Origin: Dichotomocladium elegans
Lineage: Eukaryota; Mucoromycota; Mucoromycetes; Mucorales; Lichtheimiaceae
Direction: 5' to 3'
DNA: 64,000 nucleotides
NCBI GenBank assembly: GCA_025716815.1
Contig: JAIXMN010000003.1
Span: 1,240,001-1,304,000 of the forward strand
Each line of letters begins with the position of its first letter. Position 1 is the stretch's first letter. The notes beneath the pieces are model-generated. The model had not been told where the DNA came from. It did not search any database and worked only from the letters and a program-made list of their open reading frames with translations. Of the stretch, positions 14,150-26,791 are shown in pieces. The position numbers were made by a program, and so were the translations under genes.

Positions 14150-15270
14150 TGACAGCATACAAAAAAGATACATCGGAAGATTGCACTGTTTTGGAACACC
14201 TCAATCGAATGTGAACTATATTGCAAAGCAGAGACATATACGTTTATTTCTGGACCCAAACCATATTGTCGAACTTTCTCCGGATAGGGAGATGGGGAAG
14301 CTACTCGAAGATCTGTCCTTCCTTTTTTTCTACGCCCTGTCTTACGACAAACAATTCAGAAAAGCGATGCTGTCAGCGGTAAAGAGGAGCGCCGCAAAAA
14401 GGACGGTACAAGTCCTTGTTTTCTGAGATAAATCATCCACTAACCGACCTCTAAGTCGAGTTCACACTGGTGCCATCTTGGAATGCACACACGTTCGACC
14501 CTCTTTGAAGTCTCGCAATAACCGAAAATACCTTCATGACATCTTGAGATGGGTTTATCCACTCCCGCTGGAACTTCACATGTGTGTGTGGGAGACAGCC
14601 ATCTCATCTTTGCTACAGGCTACGTTTTCACAGCAATGAATAAGAGAAGGTAGTCCTAAATAGGTGCGATGGAGTACGAATGATTGCTACTGTATTTCAA
14701 CAGGTACCAGGACAAGACCATGCTTTGAACAGATATGATGACTTAACGAGTGCAGCATTCAGTTGCGGCAACTTTTACCACAATTTATCAATGAAGAACA
14801 TGCTCATTCCAATTATACCCCCTCCCCTTACTTAACTGTCAAATACATATTTGCGCGTATCATATACTTTGCGAGAGAAAATAATACTTGAATAATGCGC
14901 CTGTACGCGAATGCAGCCCCATGAAACGAAAGAAGGCGAGAAGTATATATACCTATTTGTAAAAGGGACGGGAAGTTGTGTCTTTTCCAATATTTGCTAA
15001 GCCAATACCTGGCGTAGACCTACAGTCAAATTTTCAGTAACTTTAATCATAAAAAAAGAAAGAAGCAACAGCCCCCTCTTAGAAACAGGTCCCCCGATTG
15101 AGAGAAAGAATGATGTTCCAAACTAAATAAAGATCTTCGTTGAGTTCGTTATTCTAAGGTGCGTCGGCCTTCCCGTACGAGGTTATTTTATACCTTCAAT
15201 ATCCATATGCAATTGACAACTGTGCACAGATTACTGGTAAGAGCAATAGGCACAGTACATACCTATTGAG

Positions 15271-15294
15271 CTCTTGACCTCTTGACCTCTTGAC
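15271..15294. repeat. Tandem 8-mer, (CTCTTGAC)3
   Basis: Three exact head-to-tail copies of CTCTTGAC in intergenic DNA. Confidence 0.9.
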
Positions 15295-15933
15295 TCTTCC
15301 ACATCATGACTCTGCCAACCATTTTAGCATTTGAGCTGAGAAGTTCGTACATGTAAAATATAACGATAGTCCACTACACGGAAGAAGAGATTTAGTTCGT
15401 ATATATTTTCTCACTTTCTCGAGTCGATTTCGTCTTCTCATTAGTTGCTCCTTGCTCAATCCATCAAAGGTTTATGAACTAACTAATGCAGTATATTGGA
15501 TGCATTTGCTCAAGAGGAATAACTGCTCATTGCTAAAAAGAAACACTCGATTAAGAAGGAACAGTATATTGTGTTTCTTTTTTTTTTACTAGGTTCAATT
15601 GAAAATATATGTCTTGTTATTTATTTCAGCTTCGAGATGCTGAACTTGCGCGACAAGGGAGAATAAATAGAGGAAAGAAAATATTGTAATCGGGCGGAAA
15701 TGGTCAGCCGCAAGCCTTGAATAGGAATGCTCGCTACCCGATCCAAGCTCTTCTTTTTATCTCACTCATTAGGAACTATGCAGAAGTTTCAAATAGTGAA
15801 TAAAATGCAAATTACAGTAGTATGAATGCATCTAATTCCGTCGAAGGAGGTGTCCTACACATATCTATTCTAGGATGCAGAAACGCTTCTAACTATGTCT
15901 CTGAAAGTTCTTAACTTTTTTCTTCAACCTCTC

Positions 15934-15969
15934 AGATAATTTACCTGCGAAAGATAATTTACCTGCGAA
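15934..15969. repeat. Exact 18-bp tandem duplication
   Basis: AGATAATTTACCTGCGAA occurs twice in direct succession with no mismatch. It looks like a recent slippage or small duplication. Confidence 0.9.
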
Positions 15970-16606
15970 TCTGTGCTGTAACCGAATACGTGTATCACCA
16001 CTGCGAGTCTTTATGTTGATAGCAACCGATTCACCAATCAATGGAGAGATGCGAGTGATTCAGCGGCAATTTTGTTGACATGTGTGGCACATATCGTATC
16101 ACACACACAGAGCGTACAAGCGGTTCTAAAGCCGCATTCGCAGTGCTATCATTCAATGCAGAGTCGTCCCGACATTAATGGTTCAGCAACTGGTGATAAG
16201 TTCTTTATGTATTTATTTGAGCCAAGAGCGTGTGAGGTATGCTGTCTACACTATATAAATTTCATATCTGATGTCACAATATTATTGCATGTCTGCATTA
16301 CTTTATTTTCTTGTCAATGCACCCGGGAAATGCAGTATTCCACTATTCTTGGTCATGTCATATGTATCGCGTAAGCTGACTTTATACATATAACATAAAG
16401 ATAGGCGATGCTGGTAACCGTCTAGGGCTATATAGCGCATACTTGTTCAATCATGTGCTGCAAGGATGGGTTGATCTTGCAACGTCTTTTTTTGTTGCGG
16501 ACGACCAACGATGTGACTGCGTGTACGACCATCTTTACTTCTAACAACGGGACGTGGGGACTTGGAAAGACGGCGGGGTTAGGCAAGTTTGCACTCTCTT
16601 CCGCAA

Positions 16607-17728
16607 ATGATTGATGTCCACGCCCATATCACCAGCAGGAACTTCCCAAGCGAAAAGCAACCCAATGGATCGTCTCTATCTCTGCAGGAGATGATTGATC
16701 ATGCAAAGGCGGTGAACGTTAAGCATATAGTTGCAGTGTCAGAGACGCTTAATGACGCAGCAGACGTCCTAGACATTGCTGAAAAGTTCTCTGATTTTAT
16801 CTGGCCGTCCGTGGGGCTTCATCCGGTCCAACATGCTGACCAAGAGAGATCTGTGAATATGCAAGACTTTGAAGCCTTTAAACCGTTTCTAGAGCATGCC
16901 ATCAATAACGACAAGATTTGCTGCGTTGGAGAAGGTTCTTCATCTATCAGACCTCAGACACGTGTCGTTTTTTTTTCGTGTTTATAAACATTTTGTAGTT
17001 GGTCTCGACTTTAGCCCTCGAATCCTGTCCAGCATTGAAAATCTTACAGAGGATGAGGTCAAGGACCTGCAACGTCGAATCTTTAAATTGCAGGTAGAAA
17101 TGGCAATTGCCGCTGATCTACCTGTGAATGTGCATTCTCGGTTAGTAGAGATCACCACAGAAATAGAAAAAATGGCTGAATCTGCCGAGTAGGTGTGCTG
17201 GACACCATGCACTTGCCATACTGTACGAATGCCATGCTACCAAAGTTATTATGCATGCTTTTGACGGCAGGTAAAATGGGACTTGTCGGACTTTTTCATG
17301 GAGAAGAGTTTTAAAAAAGTAGCATTTGCAGGACATCCTATGCTAAAAAGGCAGTAGAAGCAGGGTAAGATATTGCGTCGAGAAGAAGGTCCAAGGAATT
17401 GACATAGGTACGCGACTAGCTATTTTTTTTCCATTGCGCCCATTATTGTTCGCTCAGCGCAGACCGAAATGCTGGTCAAGCAAGTGCCACTCTCGAATTT
17501 GCTCTTGGAGTCCGATGCACCTAGCCTTGGACCAGAGCGCGGCGTGGACAATGAACCCTCTAACATTGTCCTTGCAGTTAGAGAGATTGCACGGATCAAA
17601 GGCGTAACAGAGGATGAAGTGGTAAGACTATTTATTGCATTTGGTGTTCAATCAATTCAACCATTGTTTCACAGATAAAGCAAACATCGCGAAATGCCCA
17701 AGCGCTATTCAGCACCCGCAAGACGTGA
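16607..17728 (+). CDS. TatD-family metal-dependent hydrolase (TATDN3-like)
   Basis: Six exons (16607-16934, 16999-17140, 17193-17270, 17332-17364, 17420-17621, 17675-17728) give 278 aa, the size of TatD nucleases. Metal-site motifs appear in order: MIDVHAHI (HxH), VGLHPVQ, VGEVGLDFSP (catalytic Glu), PVNVHSR, KVIMHAFDG and LLLESDAP. TatD proteins are TIM-barrel 3'-5' deoxyribonucleases implicated in DNA degradation and repair. Splicing is required to unite VGE with VGLDFSP and the motif HAFDG with YFFSIAP. The donor of intron 1 (GTTCTT) is weak but is the only one that keeps frame. The gene ends 71 bp before the next start. Confidence 0.88.
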
Positions 17729-17799
17729 GCTTCTCTAAAATTGGCTGGTCTTCGTCGCTCCCTTTCTTTTTCCTCCTCAAAAACCCCGATCTTAAGACG

Positions 17800-20698
17800 A
17801 TGACAACTTCAAAATATGAAGAATCGATTAAAGAACTTGCCACTGCAGATGATGCTAGACGTTTGAAAGCTCTACGTTTCATAAAGAATTCGGTCATCGG
17901 AAATAAGACCAAGAAGGATCTCTATATAAAACTCGGTGTTGTGGAAAAGTAGGCCGGTCTCCGAAGATCTCTCAGATTCCTGCATTACGCTCACGCGTGA
18001 TCGCATTTACCTTCGTCTTAGGCTAGTCGAGTACCTCACTCTACCGGATGCTACTCATTGCGACTTGAAAATTCAAGCTGCCACCATACTTGGTAGCATT
18101 GCTCATGGTAAGCGTCTTTGGAGAAGGAGCACCACCACGAAGCGCTTTCCAACATGCCGTTTAGGCAAAGACGAAAATGTTGCCGTTGTTGTTTCGCATG
18201 GTGCGATTGGACCAATCCTTGATGCTCTTTCTCTCCGGACTGATTTGTATACGCTGGAGGCTATTCGTGAGAAGAGAAAGTTGCTGGAAGCCGCGACACG
18301 CGCATTAAAATCCATCTTCACCTGCCCGAAAACACCAAAAGATGATATATTTATGGTGATCAATCAGACTTCGCATATTATGTATGTCTCCGACTGACTC
18401 GCATCATGGGCGGTTTAGGAGCGGCATGTTGCAGATCTAGTTACGCTTTTGGATGCCACTTCGAGCTACCTTTGTCAGCAAATACGGCCGAGTACAACAT
18501 CGGAGAGTTTATCGTTCGCCATGATTGCGGAATTTACGGCGGCTGTCGTTGCGAAATGCTGCGATACACAAGAGCAACAAGTGCAGTTGGCTTCAGCAGG
18601 AGTGATCCAGCCTCTTATTAATCTTTTGCACTCGGGCCACATCAAAGTGAGACGATATAACCACTAGATAGATAATTTTTATCATCGTCTGACTTCTTTC
18701 ACCAGGTCCAAGAAGCTGCTTTGGATGCTCTTGCCACCCTATGCCGCGAGAACAGCGAACTTGGCGAAATCATAATTCATTCTAAGCGTGCGTGTATTCT
18801 TTTATGCTTTTCACAAACTGACTTGCGCTAAATCGAATCATCCAGCATTTAATTCCAACCAATTGACGACCGCCACTATGTTGGACTTTGTCAAGGATAA
18901 ATGTTCAAACATGCGATTGATTGCAGCTACATGGTATGAAAACGGGCCTAGTTCATTCAACGCAGATGCTTATGCACATTTTAGCCTGACAAACTTGTAT
19001 CGGACTGGGGTATTTACTGAACCTTTCAATGAGATTATTCTCGTTGTGCTGCCAGCTCTAGTCAAGCTTTTGAAGGATACATCAGGTGATATCCAAGAAC
19101 GTGCACCACTTGTCCTTGCCGATCTCGTTAAGGACAGCGAAGACATGCAAAAAGCAGCGTATGACGCTGATGCAATCTCGCGGTTATCTGAACTGCTTGC
19201 AAGTGCGTCCGCAAAACAAAACGAGGAAGATGCAGAGGAACTTTTTGGAGTACCGGGCGTTGGAAGCGTTGCAAAACGCAAAGAAAAGATCAGAGAGGTA
19301 TGGTCCACTTGCCGGTTTACGATCAAATATTCAAGTGCGATCGTAGAACTCGCTTATCGCGATTGCTGCGGCATCATTGCTAAAGGAAGAATGTCGTACT
19401 CAGGTAAAGAAATTTAGTCTACACAACAAAAACGATGAGTCTAAATGATCCTGTTAATGATTTTTATAGGCAATTGAGTCCAAAGTGCTTCCTCATGTTG
19501 TATCTGCGCTGCAGAGCAAATATCCTCATGTTCGACTGGCGGCCTGCCAATGCGCCAAATCATTGTCACGCAGCGTCAGCAATCTTAGAACAAATCTTGT
19601 GGATGCAGGAGTGGCAGAACCTCTGTTAAAACTATTGTACGATGAATCCATTGTGATCCAAGCGGCAGCATGTGGTGCTGTATGTAACCTGACATTAGAT
19701 TTCTCCCCAATGAAAAAGGTAAGCACCAAGGCATATAGACGACTGTATGCAGTATTTCAACTCCAAGCAGAGCGTGATAGATTCAGGTGCCATAGACCGT
19801 TTCGTCGAATATGCGAAGTCCGATAATCCAAAACTCAAGCTTAATGGCGTATGGGCCTTGAATAGCCTTCTGTATAAAGCCAACTTGCAAGCTAAACAAT
19901 CAGTTATGAAAGTATTGACGTTTGATACCCTTCTTGAGCTCTTACACGAGCCGGATCCTGCTGTGCAAGAACAGGCGCTTGAAATTGTCCGGAATCTTGT
20001 TTGTGGTCAGCAAGAGGTAGGCCTTGTGTGATACAAGTGGTCTTTCAGATTTAATGATCTGACTTTGCAGAAAGGACATTGAATATGTCATTGATGGGAT
20101 AGGAAAAGATGACTTATTAGATGTCCTTGAAAGCAAACTCCAGGTTATCTCCAATATGGGACTGGAAGGAGAGGATAGCAACACAATGACATCGGTAAAA
20201 AAGAAGAGAAAAGCTTACTGAGCTTTGTTTTATTTGAAAGATGACGAATTTTCTTGCCCTTAGATCCTCCAACCAGCACTCTATATTGTTACTAACATGT
20301 CAAGCACTTGTGAGGGACCACGAAAACTTCTGATGAGCCGCCCGAATATTGTGAGCAGCATAATCAAGCATCTGGTACGCGAAAATAAAATCTGTTGGTA
20401 TACTGAAAAACTAATAATCGATTTAGTCGCATCCTTCCCCCAACATCCGTGTCGCTGCAACATGGTGTATTATTAACTGGACATGGATTACATGTGAAAA
20501 GGACGAAGAAGGTACGAAGCAGGCGTCAATAGGTCTTGTAGATTACTTAAATGCAAGATAGCACTCGCGGAACGCGTGAGACATCTTCGTGTGCTTGGTG
20601 TCGAGGAGAAACTGCAAGCTATGGTGAAAGACTCTAGCCTTGATGTGTGCGAGCGCGCGAAGACTGCTTTAGATCAAATGACTTCGTTGGCGGCTTGA
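17800..20698 (+). CDS. Armadillo-repeat protein, ARMC8/Gid5 (Vid28) type
   Basis: Fourteen exons: 17800-17948, 18022-18107, 18165-18355, 18419-18646, 18706-18787, 18846-18933, 18985-19297, 19347-19403, 19470-19718, 19771-20016, 20075-20194, 20264-20374, 20427-20511, 20562-20698. They give 713 aa in frame. The start (KALRFIKNSVIGNKTKKDLY) and end (ERVRHLRVLGVEEKLQAM) match the ARMC8 pattern, with helical armadillo repeats between, e.g. QVQLASAGVIQPLINLLHSG and RLAACQCAKSLSRS. In fungi this subunit is the scaffold that holds substrate receptors in the GID/CTLH ubiquitin ligase, which destroys gluconeogenic enzymes on glucose. Complex membership is from the family. Exon 3's donor and the exact 5' edge of exon 10 are the least certain joins. 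Confidence 0.87.
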
Positions 20699-20777
20699 TA
20701 TATATTTTTTATCTTCCAAGCAAGATATTAATGAATTGTACAAATGTCGTGAAATATCATAGAAATACTAGGGCGAC

Positions 20778-21044
20778 TCACAGTAGCATGATCTGTGCTG
20801 AGTTTTGAATTTCCGGCCGATCAGTTGAGAATAAATGTTCTCTTGGCCTTGTTATCAACATACAACTATGGACGCCGGGATTGGCTTTTGGAAACTCCAC
20901 TTTATGCTTTCTAATAAATCTGCCTCGACGAATTTCTAGCAAGCTACATAAGATCTGAGCTGGTGCAGAAAAAATGGGGTCACCAACCTTGTATTTCCTA
21001 TCTCCCCAAGCGCGAATACAGCAGGATATTTCTTTGTGTAACAT
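20778..21044 (-). CDS. Hypothetical small ORF
   Basis: 88-codon frame starting with a true ATG, convergent with the ARMC8-like gene and ending 79 bp from its stop. The composition is protein-like (two Cys, many charged residues) but there is no recognisable domain. It could be the last exon of a longer minus-strand gene; I found no upstream exon. Confidence 0.25.
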   Translation of the reverse strand: MLHKEISCCIRAWGDRKYKVGDPIFSAPAQILCSLLEIRRGRFIRKHKVEFPKANPGVHSCMLITRPREHLFSTDRPEIQNSAQIMLL

Positions 21045-24000
21045 TATCTTTTGTCTGCATAAGATTGAGTGGATGACCTAGGCCCAGTCCATAGCTTTGG
21101 AAAGACGAGGACGATATTAACCCGTATGTAATATTGAATTTCCATCTTATGCAAAAGAGCGTCAGAGCAGCTGTTGGTGGGTTATATTAGGAAATGCGCC
21201 AACCAATAAATGCAAAGCAAACAGATCCATGGTGCAGCAGGGCCGCCCCAGTATATACTGTTTGTGCTGGAGACGTGCGATCAACTTGATAGCTACATAT
21301 GTACGTATAGCGTGCCTGCAATTTGCCAAGGGAAGCAAACATCCTCGATGTTCTTTTAAGCTATAGTATGTAATATAAACCACAGGACGATGTGACGTGA
21401 ATCAACATTCTCCGGCTCATTCTCTCCCTTCCCCCCCCCAACGGCCAATGGTCCCTTCGCCATGTAGCCAATGTGACGATTCCCAGAAAACGTCATGTTC
21501 GGGCAAAAGTGAGATATCTTTGGAGGTATATATTTAGCCCTGTCTTTTGTCACCAAATGAGAGGGGAAGAGATCTGAGGGACACGGCGTAGGTAGAGTAC
21601 GTAGACCATCGTTGGAGAAGAAGCGGCAGCGTCTTGCAATGGTCTTTGACGGTGGCGCCGTAACATCGCCCTCAAAATATTCAGAGCGGCTGCGGCGGTG
21701 TTTCAGCGTTCGTCATCCCGGTTGGCATTGCCGTTGCTGGCCGGCACTAGCCGTGAAGACACGAACGGATGATGGTGGATTCGAAAGAGGATCTTTACTC
21801 AGATTGAACTATATATATCGTTCCAGATATTCCAGGTTAACTTGAGATCATAAAGAGCATGGGAGGGTCATTGTTTGCTCTTTGTTCATGTCATCCCTTA
21901 TGGACAAATCGAGGCGCCATCTAGTTCCTATAGCGGCCATCGCTCTGTAAACATGCCGATACTGGAGAAAGATGACGGATAGTAGTGATCTTTGGACTGT
22001 ACCAAGAGGACCACTCTAGTTTGAATTCAAAAGATGTTCCAGTCCCATCTACGTATGTTTATTGTTTAAGGTCAAAAGGAAATCCCTATGGTTGTTGCAC
22101 GATGTACTGATTTTCATGAGCATCGAAGAATCATGATATTATCCTCAAGCGAGGGTGGCGGATGAAGAGAGGAAAGATCCCTGCCAGAAGCAAAACGCTG
22201 ATTGTGTCGAAGCATGTGACCACGTGGTAAGTATGCTCAAGGACATAGGCCGAGGTATCTAATGAGCCCCTTCCCCTGATTGGCACATACGACGAAGTGA
22301 GTAGGAACGGAAAGCCACAACGTCGATTGTTCCCTCTCGGGGAGGTCGATTTTGGTCACAACCCTTACAATTCCTTCCATCCGCAGCCGCCTCGACAGCA
22401 ATAGTATCTTTGTATACGATAAGCAAGTCGGGGCCTGGTCATCTCGCGATCTGTGGCCAACGAATCAGTAATCGGTGGTGTGTAAGTAAACCAACTACCT
22501 TTTTAGAAGGGCAAAAAGAAGCATTCTGTTTCCATTTTAGATCATGTCATGGCCCGTGCATTCAGGTCAGTAACGCTGAAGAACTCATCACCTAATAGAC
22601 CGCGTCTTAAAGACGTAATTATTCTTGCGATGCAAACCTTCTGCGATGGGTAGAGCGGTTACTCGATTTAGTTTTTCCTGACAGATCCTATGGGAGATGC
22701 GTACGGTCATGCAATATATGCATTTCACAATGAATGTATACTTAATGTGCTAACCAGTGGACAGTGTCGTGTCATCCAGGCAACTACAACGCGTGGTCTC
22801 TAAACCCATGCGGATCGTCGAGTGCGACATTGGCAACGCTAAACATCTCTGCCACCGCAATTTATATGGTATAGAATGCATCCCCTCAGAACATTTTTAG
22901 AGCACGAGCCATGGCATCTGCTTTTCAACATGGCTTGCTGGCGGGGGTGGGGGTGAAGAGATTGACTCGTTCAGTCTCGAATATTCCATCACTACTTGTT
23001 TTAGTTACATTTACAATATGGTTGTTGCATTCAGCTGCTATATATACAACATAGTATTGTATATCGCCTTGCTCCCGCCAGTAATATGAAGCACAGTCCA
23101 ATTTGACATTTGCGATTAGAGAATATATATATACGAGAGAGAGTATAAAGGGACATATGCGTACATTATAAGGCTTGCTCCATCCTAGATACCTCTTATC
23201 ATCCAGTCAATGGCCCCACATGGTATACTCAATGATCCCTTGGCGGCTGAGGCAATAGTATAAACGGGTACATTCCCGCATTTATGCTTCACGGAGGGTT
23301 CTTGATGTTGCATTGAATGTAACATCACCCATATTTTCGTGTGTACACGCCAATCCCCCTTCATTACACTACATCGAGTGCTCATTGATATTCTAAGAAC
23401 GTCGTCGACGTCGAAATCCATCTATAATCCACTCAAAAAGGGGGCAGGAGGAGGAGCTTCATAATGCTCTGCATTGTGATAAGGTGCTGTTTGTCCTCGC
23501 CCTTCCCATTTTCTTATACGTTGGGAACTCTATTTTTTCTGCTATCGGATAGATTGGATAGACGATGTCACTGTAAATATTCGAAAGGGGATTAAGCAAA
23601 TGGAATAGGTAGGGCGGCAGACGCCCAGCAGAAACTCTCTAAGAGCTTTATCCTAGCCCATTCCAGCACGTCGATTGCTGTCATACGTACTTGGAAGGGG
23701 AACATTGAGAAGAGGAGGAATGGTAGGAAAGACTGAAAACAGAACTTGGTATCGAGCTACATGGTTCCAAACCGCCAGTCTCTCCAGTATTTGCGTGTGT
23801 ACAGACATGATCTTGTCGTATATTTCGTTCTATATATCCAATTCCCAACGCTTCGTGGGCCCATCGACGCGTATCAATAATTATCGCTGGTCTTATTTAT
23901 TTTAAGTTTACAATTTCCCAAATAAATAGCTGTTAAAATGATCTTATCTACAAACGTCATCATGCTCTATGTAGCCATACCCAAGCAGATGACGGGAGAT

Positions 24001-25067
24001 GTACGAAAGGTGGGGAAGTCTCTCGTCCTTTACTCATTCGTAGCCCTCTCTTCTTCTACCCAGTGTACAGGAAGTTGAGAATTAAGTGTCAAGGCCGTTT
24101 TGTTTGAAGATTCTTCGCCCACCACGTCAAACACATAAATGCTTAGAAAAATGCCCTCTTTGTACTCTAAAACGCCGCTTTATTCAACAAAGATGGTCTA
24201 AAGAAGAATAAAGGAGTGGGGAGGTGAGGAGCTCATCATGCCATTGCTTATAAAACATAGGTAACTCGCTATCTGGGAAATCAGACAGCAATAAAAAGCA
24301 GGAATCTTCTGGGGATAGCTCTGTTTCCGCTATCCACCTATATCCGTTCAACGAGGCACTTCTATATACTACGGCCTGTCTGACTGACCGAAGAGGAGGA
24401 AGCGAGCGTGATTGGAGGCGTCCGTCTCTCTCTGATCACACCCCTCCCCATTACGCAGACACGCACACACGAGGCGCCGGCTTCTTAGGAGTGCGAGGAG
24501 TCAAGGGGTGGTTTTCACTGTTAATTATCTAATGATTGACTGGGCTGGAGATAAAAAAGCAGGTGCCTATTGCGGCGCAGACCAATATGCAATGACAGTG
24601 CAAGTGGGGATAGTTAAAAAAATAGGGGTCGGGGATGTATGGGACAGACAATGCCAGCCAATGAAGGGCGTTAGACGGTCAAAGCGGTCAATGTCATTGG
24701 GACATGGCGAACTGAGCCGTGACTGTACTTTACGGGGCATTCCTGTGCAACCCTTGCAGCCGATCATAGCGGGAAATGATGCCCACGTTCTGAGGATGTG
24801 GCTGCTGATTTGACTGGCCTAGCACTTTTGGCTGTGTGTTGGGGGAGAGGGGGAGGAGGAGGTTATATGATGAGTTTGAGTCGGTCAACCTTAGTTAGAG
24901 AGCCCTCTCTCTCTCTCTCTCTCTATCTCTGTCTCTCTGTCTATCTTTGTGTCGCACCCACGCCAACCTTCCCCTCCCCCCAATTCCGGTTCTATTGAGC
25001 TCGTAACTTCTTAAAATGGCCTTCTTTCTTTCATTCACAACTCTCTTTTTCTCTTTCTTCATTTTCC
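21045..25067. other. Long gene-empty region upstream of the bHLH gene
   Basis: About 4 kb without a supported gene. The last kilobase has CT-rich tracts (24904-24923 and around 25020-25060) that look like promoter or 5' UTR of the bHLH gene. A short GC-richer island lies around 21600-21790 (open frame, not recognised). Confidence 0.5.
24904..24923. repeat. CT microsatellite in probable 5' leader
   Basis: Run of CT dinucleotides followed by interrupted CT/GTCT units, about 150 bp upstream of the bHLH start codon. Confidence 0.8.
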
Positions 25068-25861
25068 ATGGGCATTCATGCCACAAAAGAGATGGATCAT
25101 CAATTATCTTTTCTGAAGCTTGACACTGTTTTCCAGTCAACAGGCGACAGTCATCTCGACTCGTTCCTTCGATCGCCTGACGGTCTGGATAGTTTTATGG
25201 CAAGTCTACCTCACGATCAGCAGAAATCCTTTCTGGAAGATGTAAGAATCGTAAATAAAAATTTGAGAAGGAGCCCCCGCATGCTGATGCTTCTGCTTTA
25301 GGATATGTTTACCCCAATGATGTCTCCAGAAACGACTCCATCGATCGGCTACTTCCCAAGTCAGAATATGAATCAGCCGCGAGAAGTCGACATCACCCCC
25401 TTGACATCCCCAGCCATCATGCCACAACCGACCCACTTGACGCCGGGCGACATTTATGAGCAATACGAGCAACTAGAGCGAGCAAAGCAGATGATCACCC
25501 GACGGCTTTCCGAACTCCAAAAAAAGCGCCCCCGGGAAGAAGTATCTCGTGAGTGGAGGAGTCATCTCTATCTCTCTTATAACCTATCGATTTGCACACC
25601 TAAAGAAAGAATTTGGCTTCTTATATATATAATCTTTGGTTACTTGTTCCCATAACATGCAACAAAACGATATTCTAGCAGCAGCGACTTGCCATCAGGA
25701 TCAGGACCCATATTGTCATCGTCGCCAGGCTGCTCAATTCCAGCACGAATCGCCCTCGGTTAGCACAAACGTGCCCTTATCGCCGGCCGAGTCGCCTTCC
25801 ATTGAGCCCGCAACAATCGCATCGCTCATGAAGAACATCCCGGCGCCTGCTGCTACTGTTG

Positions 25862-25892
<31 letters not shown>

Positions 25893-26397
25893 AATACCCC
25901 CTTCGCCACCTCCAGCGAAACGGACGCGGCGGGTTGCTGCAATTCAGCACGACCACACGCCATCGCCTCGGCCTCTCAAGCCCCTTCTTGTCAGCCCTAC
26001 GCTCGGTCCCGGCCCGCCGAATGCTCACGACGTCGAGCACCACCTCGCCACCAAATCGAACTATCAGAACCTTATGGAGGGCAAGGCTATTGCGCTCGGC
26101 ATTTCCTTTTCGTCGAGCATAAAGAGCGGGCTCGAGGTCCGCCGAACGGCTCACAAAGCAGCAGAGCAAAAACGACGAGACTCGCTCAAGGAGTGGTTCG
26201 ACCGCCTACGCCACGAGGTCCACGAGGGCTACGTCAAGAAGAACGTACCATCGGACGAACTGGAGGACGACACTAAGCCGCTCTCAAAAGTCTTGCTCCT
26301 CAGATATGCATACGACTACATCGCTCTGCTCAAGTCATCCCTAGCCGAACGAGACCTGAGAATCAACGAACTCGAACAGCAACTTGACCGCAAGTAA
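25068..26397 (+). CDS. bHLH transcription factor
   Basis: Three exons (25068-25241, 25302-25548, 25679-26397) give 379 aa. The C-terminal bHLH domain is clear: basic region RRTAHKAAEQKRRDSLKEWF with the E-box pattern H..E..R, a loop of about 20 residues, then helix 2 KPLSKVLLLRYAYDYIALLK running into a short zipper-like LAERDLRINELEQQL. N-terminal parts are Pro/Ser/Gln-rich with an alanine run (GCT/GCA codons near 25858-25895). A second coiled segment, YEQYEQLERAKQMITRRLSE-like, lies near residue 115. It should bind E-box DNA as a dimer. The start is chosen at 25068 (CCATGG context); the ATG at 25092 is also possible. The third exon's acceptor may be at 25678 or a few codons later; both keep frame. 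Confidence 0.88.
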
Positions 26398-26415
26398 AAC
26401 AAAACACACTCCCCC

Positions 26416-26450
26416 CCAACCCAACCCAACCCAACCCAACCCAACCCAAC
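26416..26450. repeat. (CCAAC)7 pentanucleotide repeat
   Basis: Seven perfect CCAAC units directly after the bHLH stop, in the 394-bp gap between two convergent genes. Confidence 0.95.
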
Positions 26451-26791
26451 CTACACATATACACATACACACATCGCCCCTCCCTCCACGAGACACACTA
26501 AGAACCGGAATATCAAGGAAAGAGGGTGTCATCCTATGCTTCTCTCTGAACTTTATTTATTTATGCAAATCTGCTCCTTCATCTCTTTCACTCTTTGTCT
26601 TTTATGCTTTTTTCCTATGGTACGTACCCTTCTAGCGCTTTCAACTATTTTTATTTTATGAGAATCTGTTTTATTTATTCCAATGGTATTATGTCATATA
26701 CTCCACTTCCATCCCAATTGCTTTATTCACTTGTGGCTGTGGACATGGGGGGTGGTGCAGGTGTTGGATTTGTTGTGCGTCTTTCTCTCTC

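Larger units (their letters stand above)
14150..16606. other. Intergenic region between velvet and TatD genes
   Basis: About 2.4 kb, AT-rich, with no supported gene. It contains two short perfect tandem repeats (15271-15294, 15934-15969) and poly-T runs. Confidence 0.6.
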
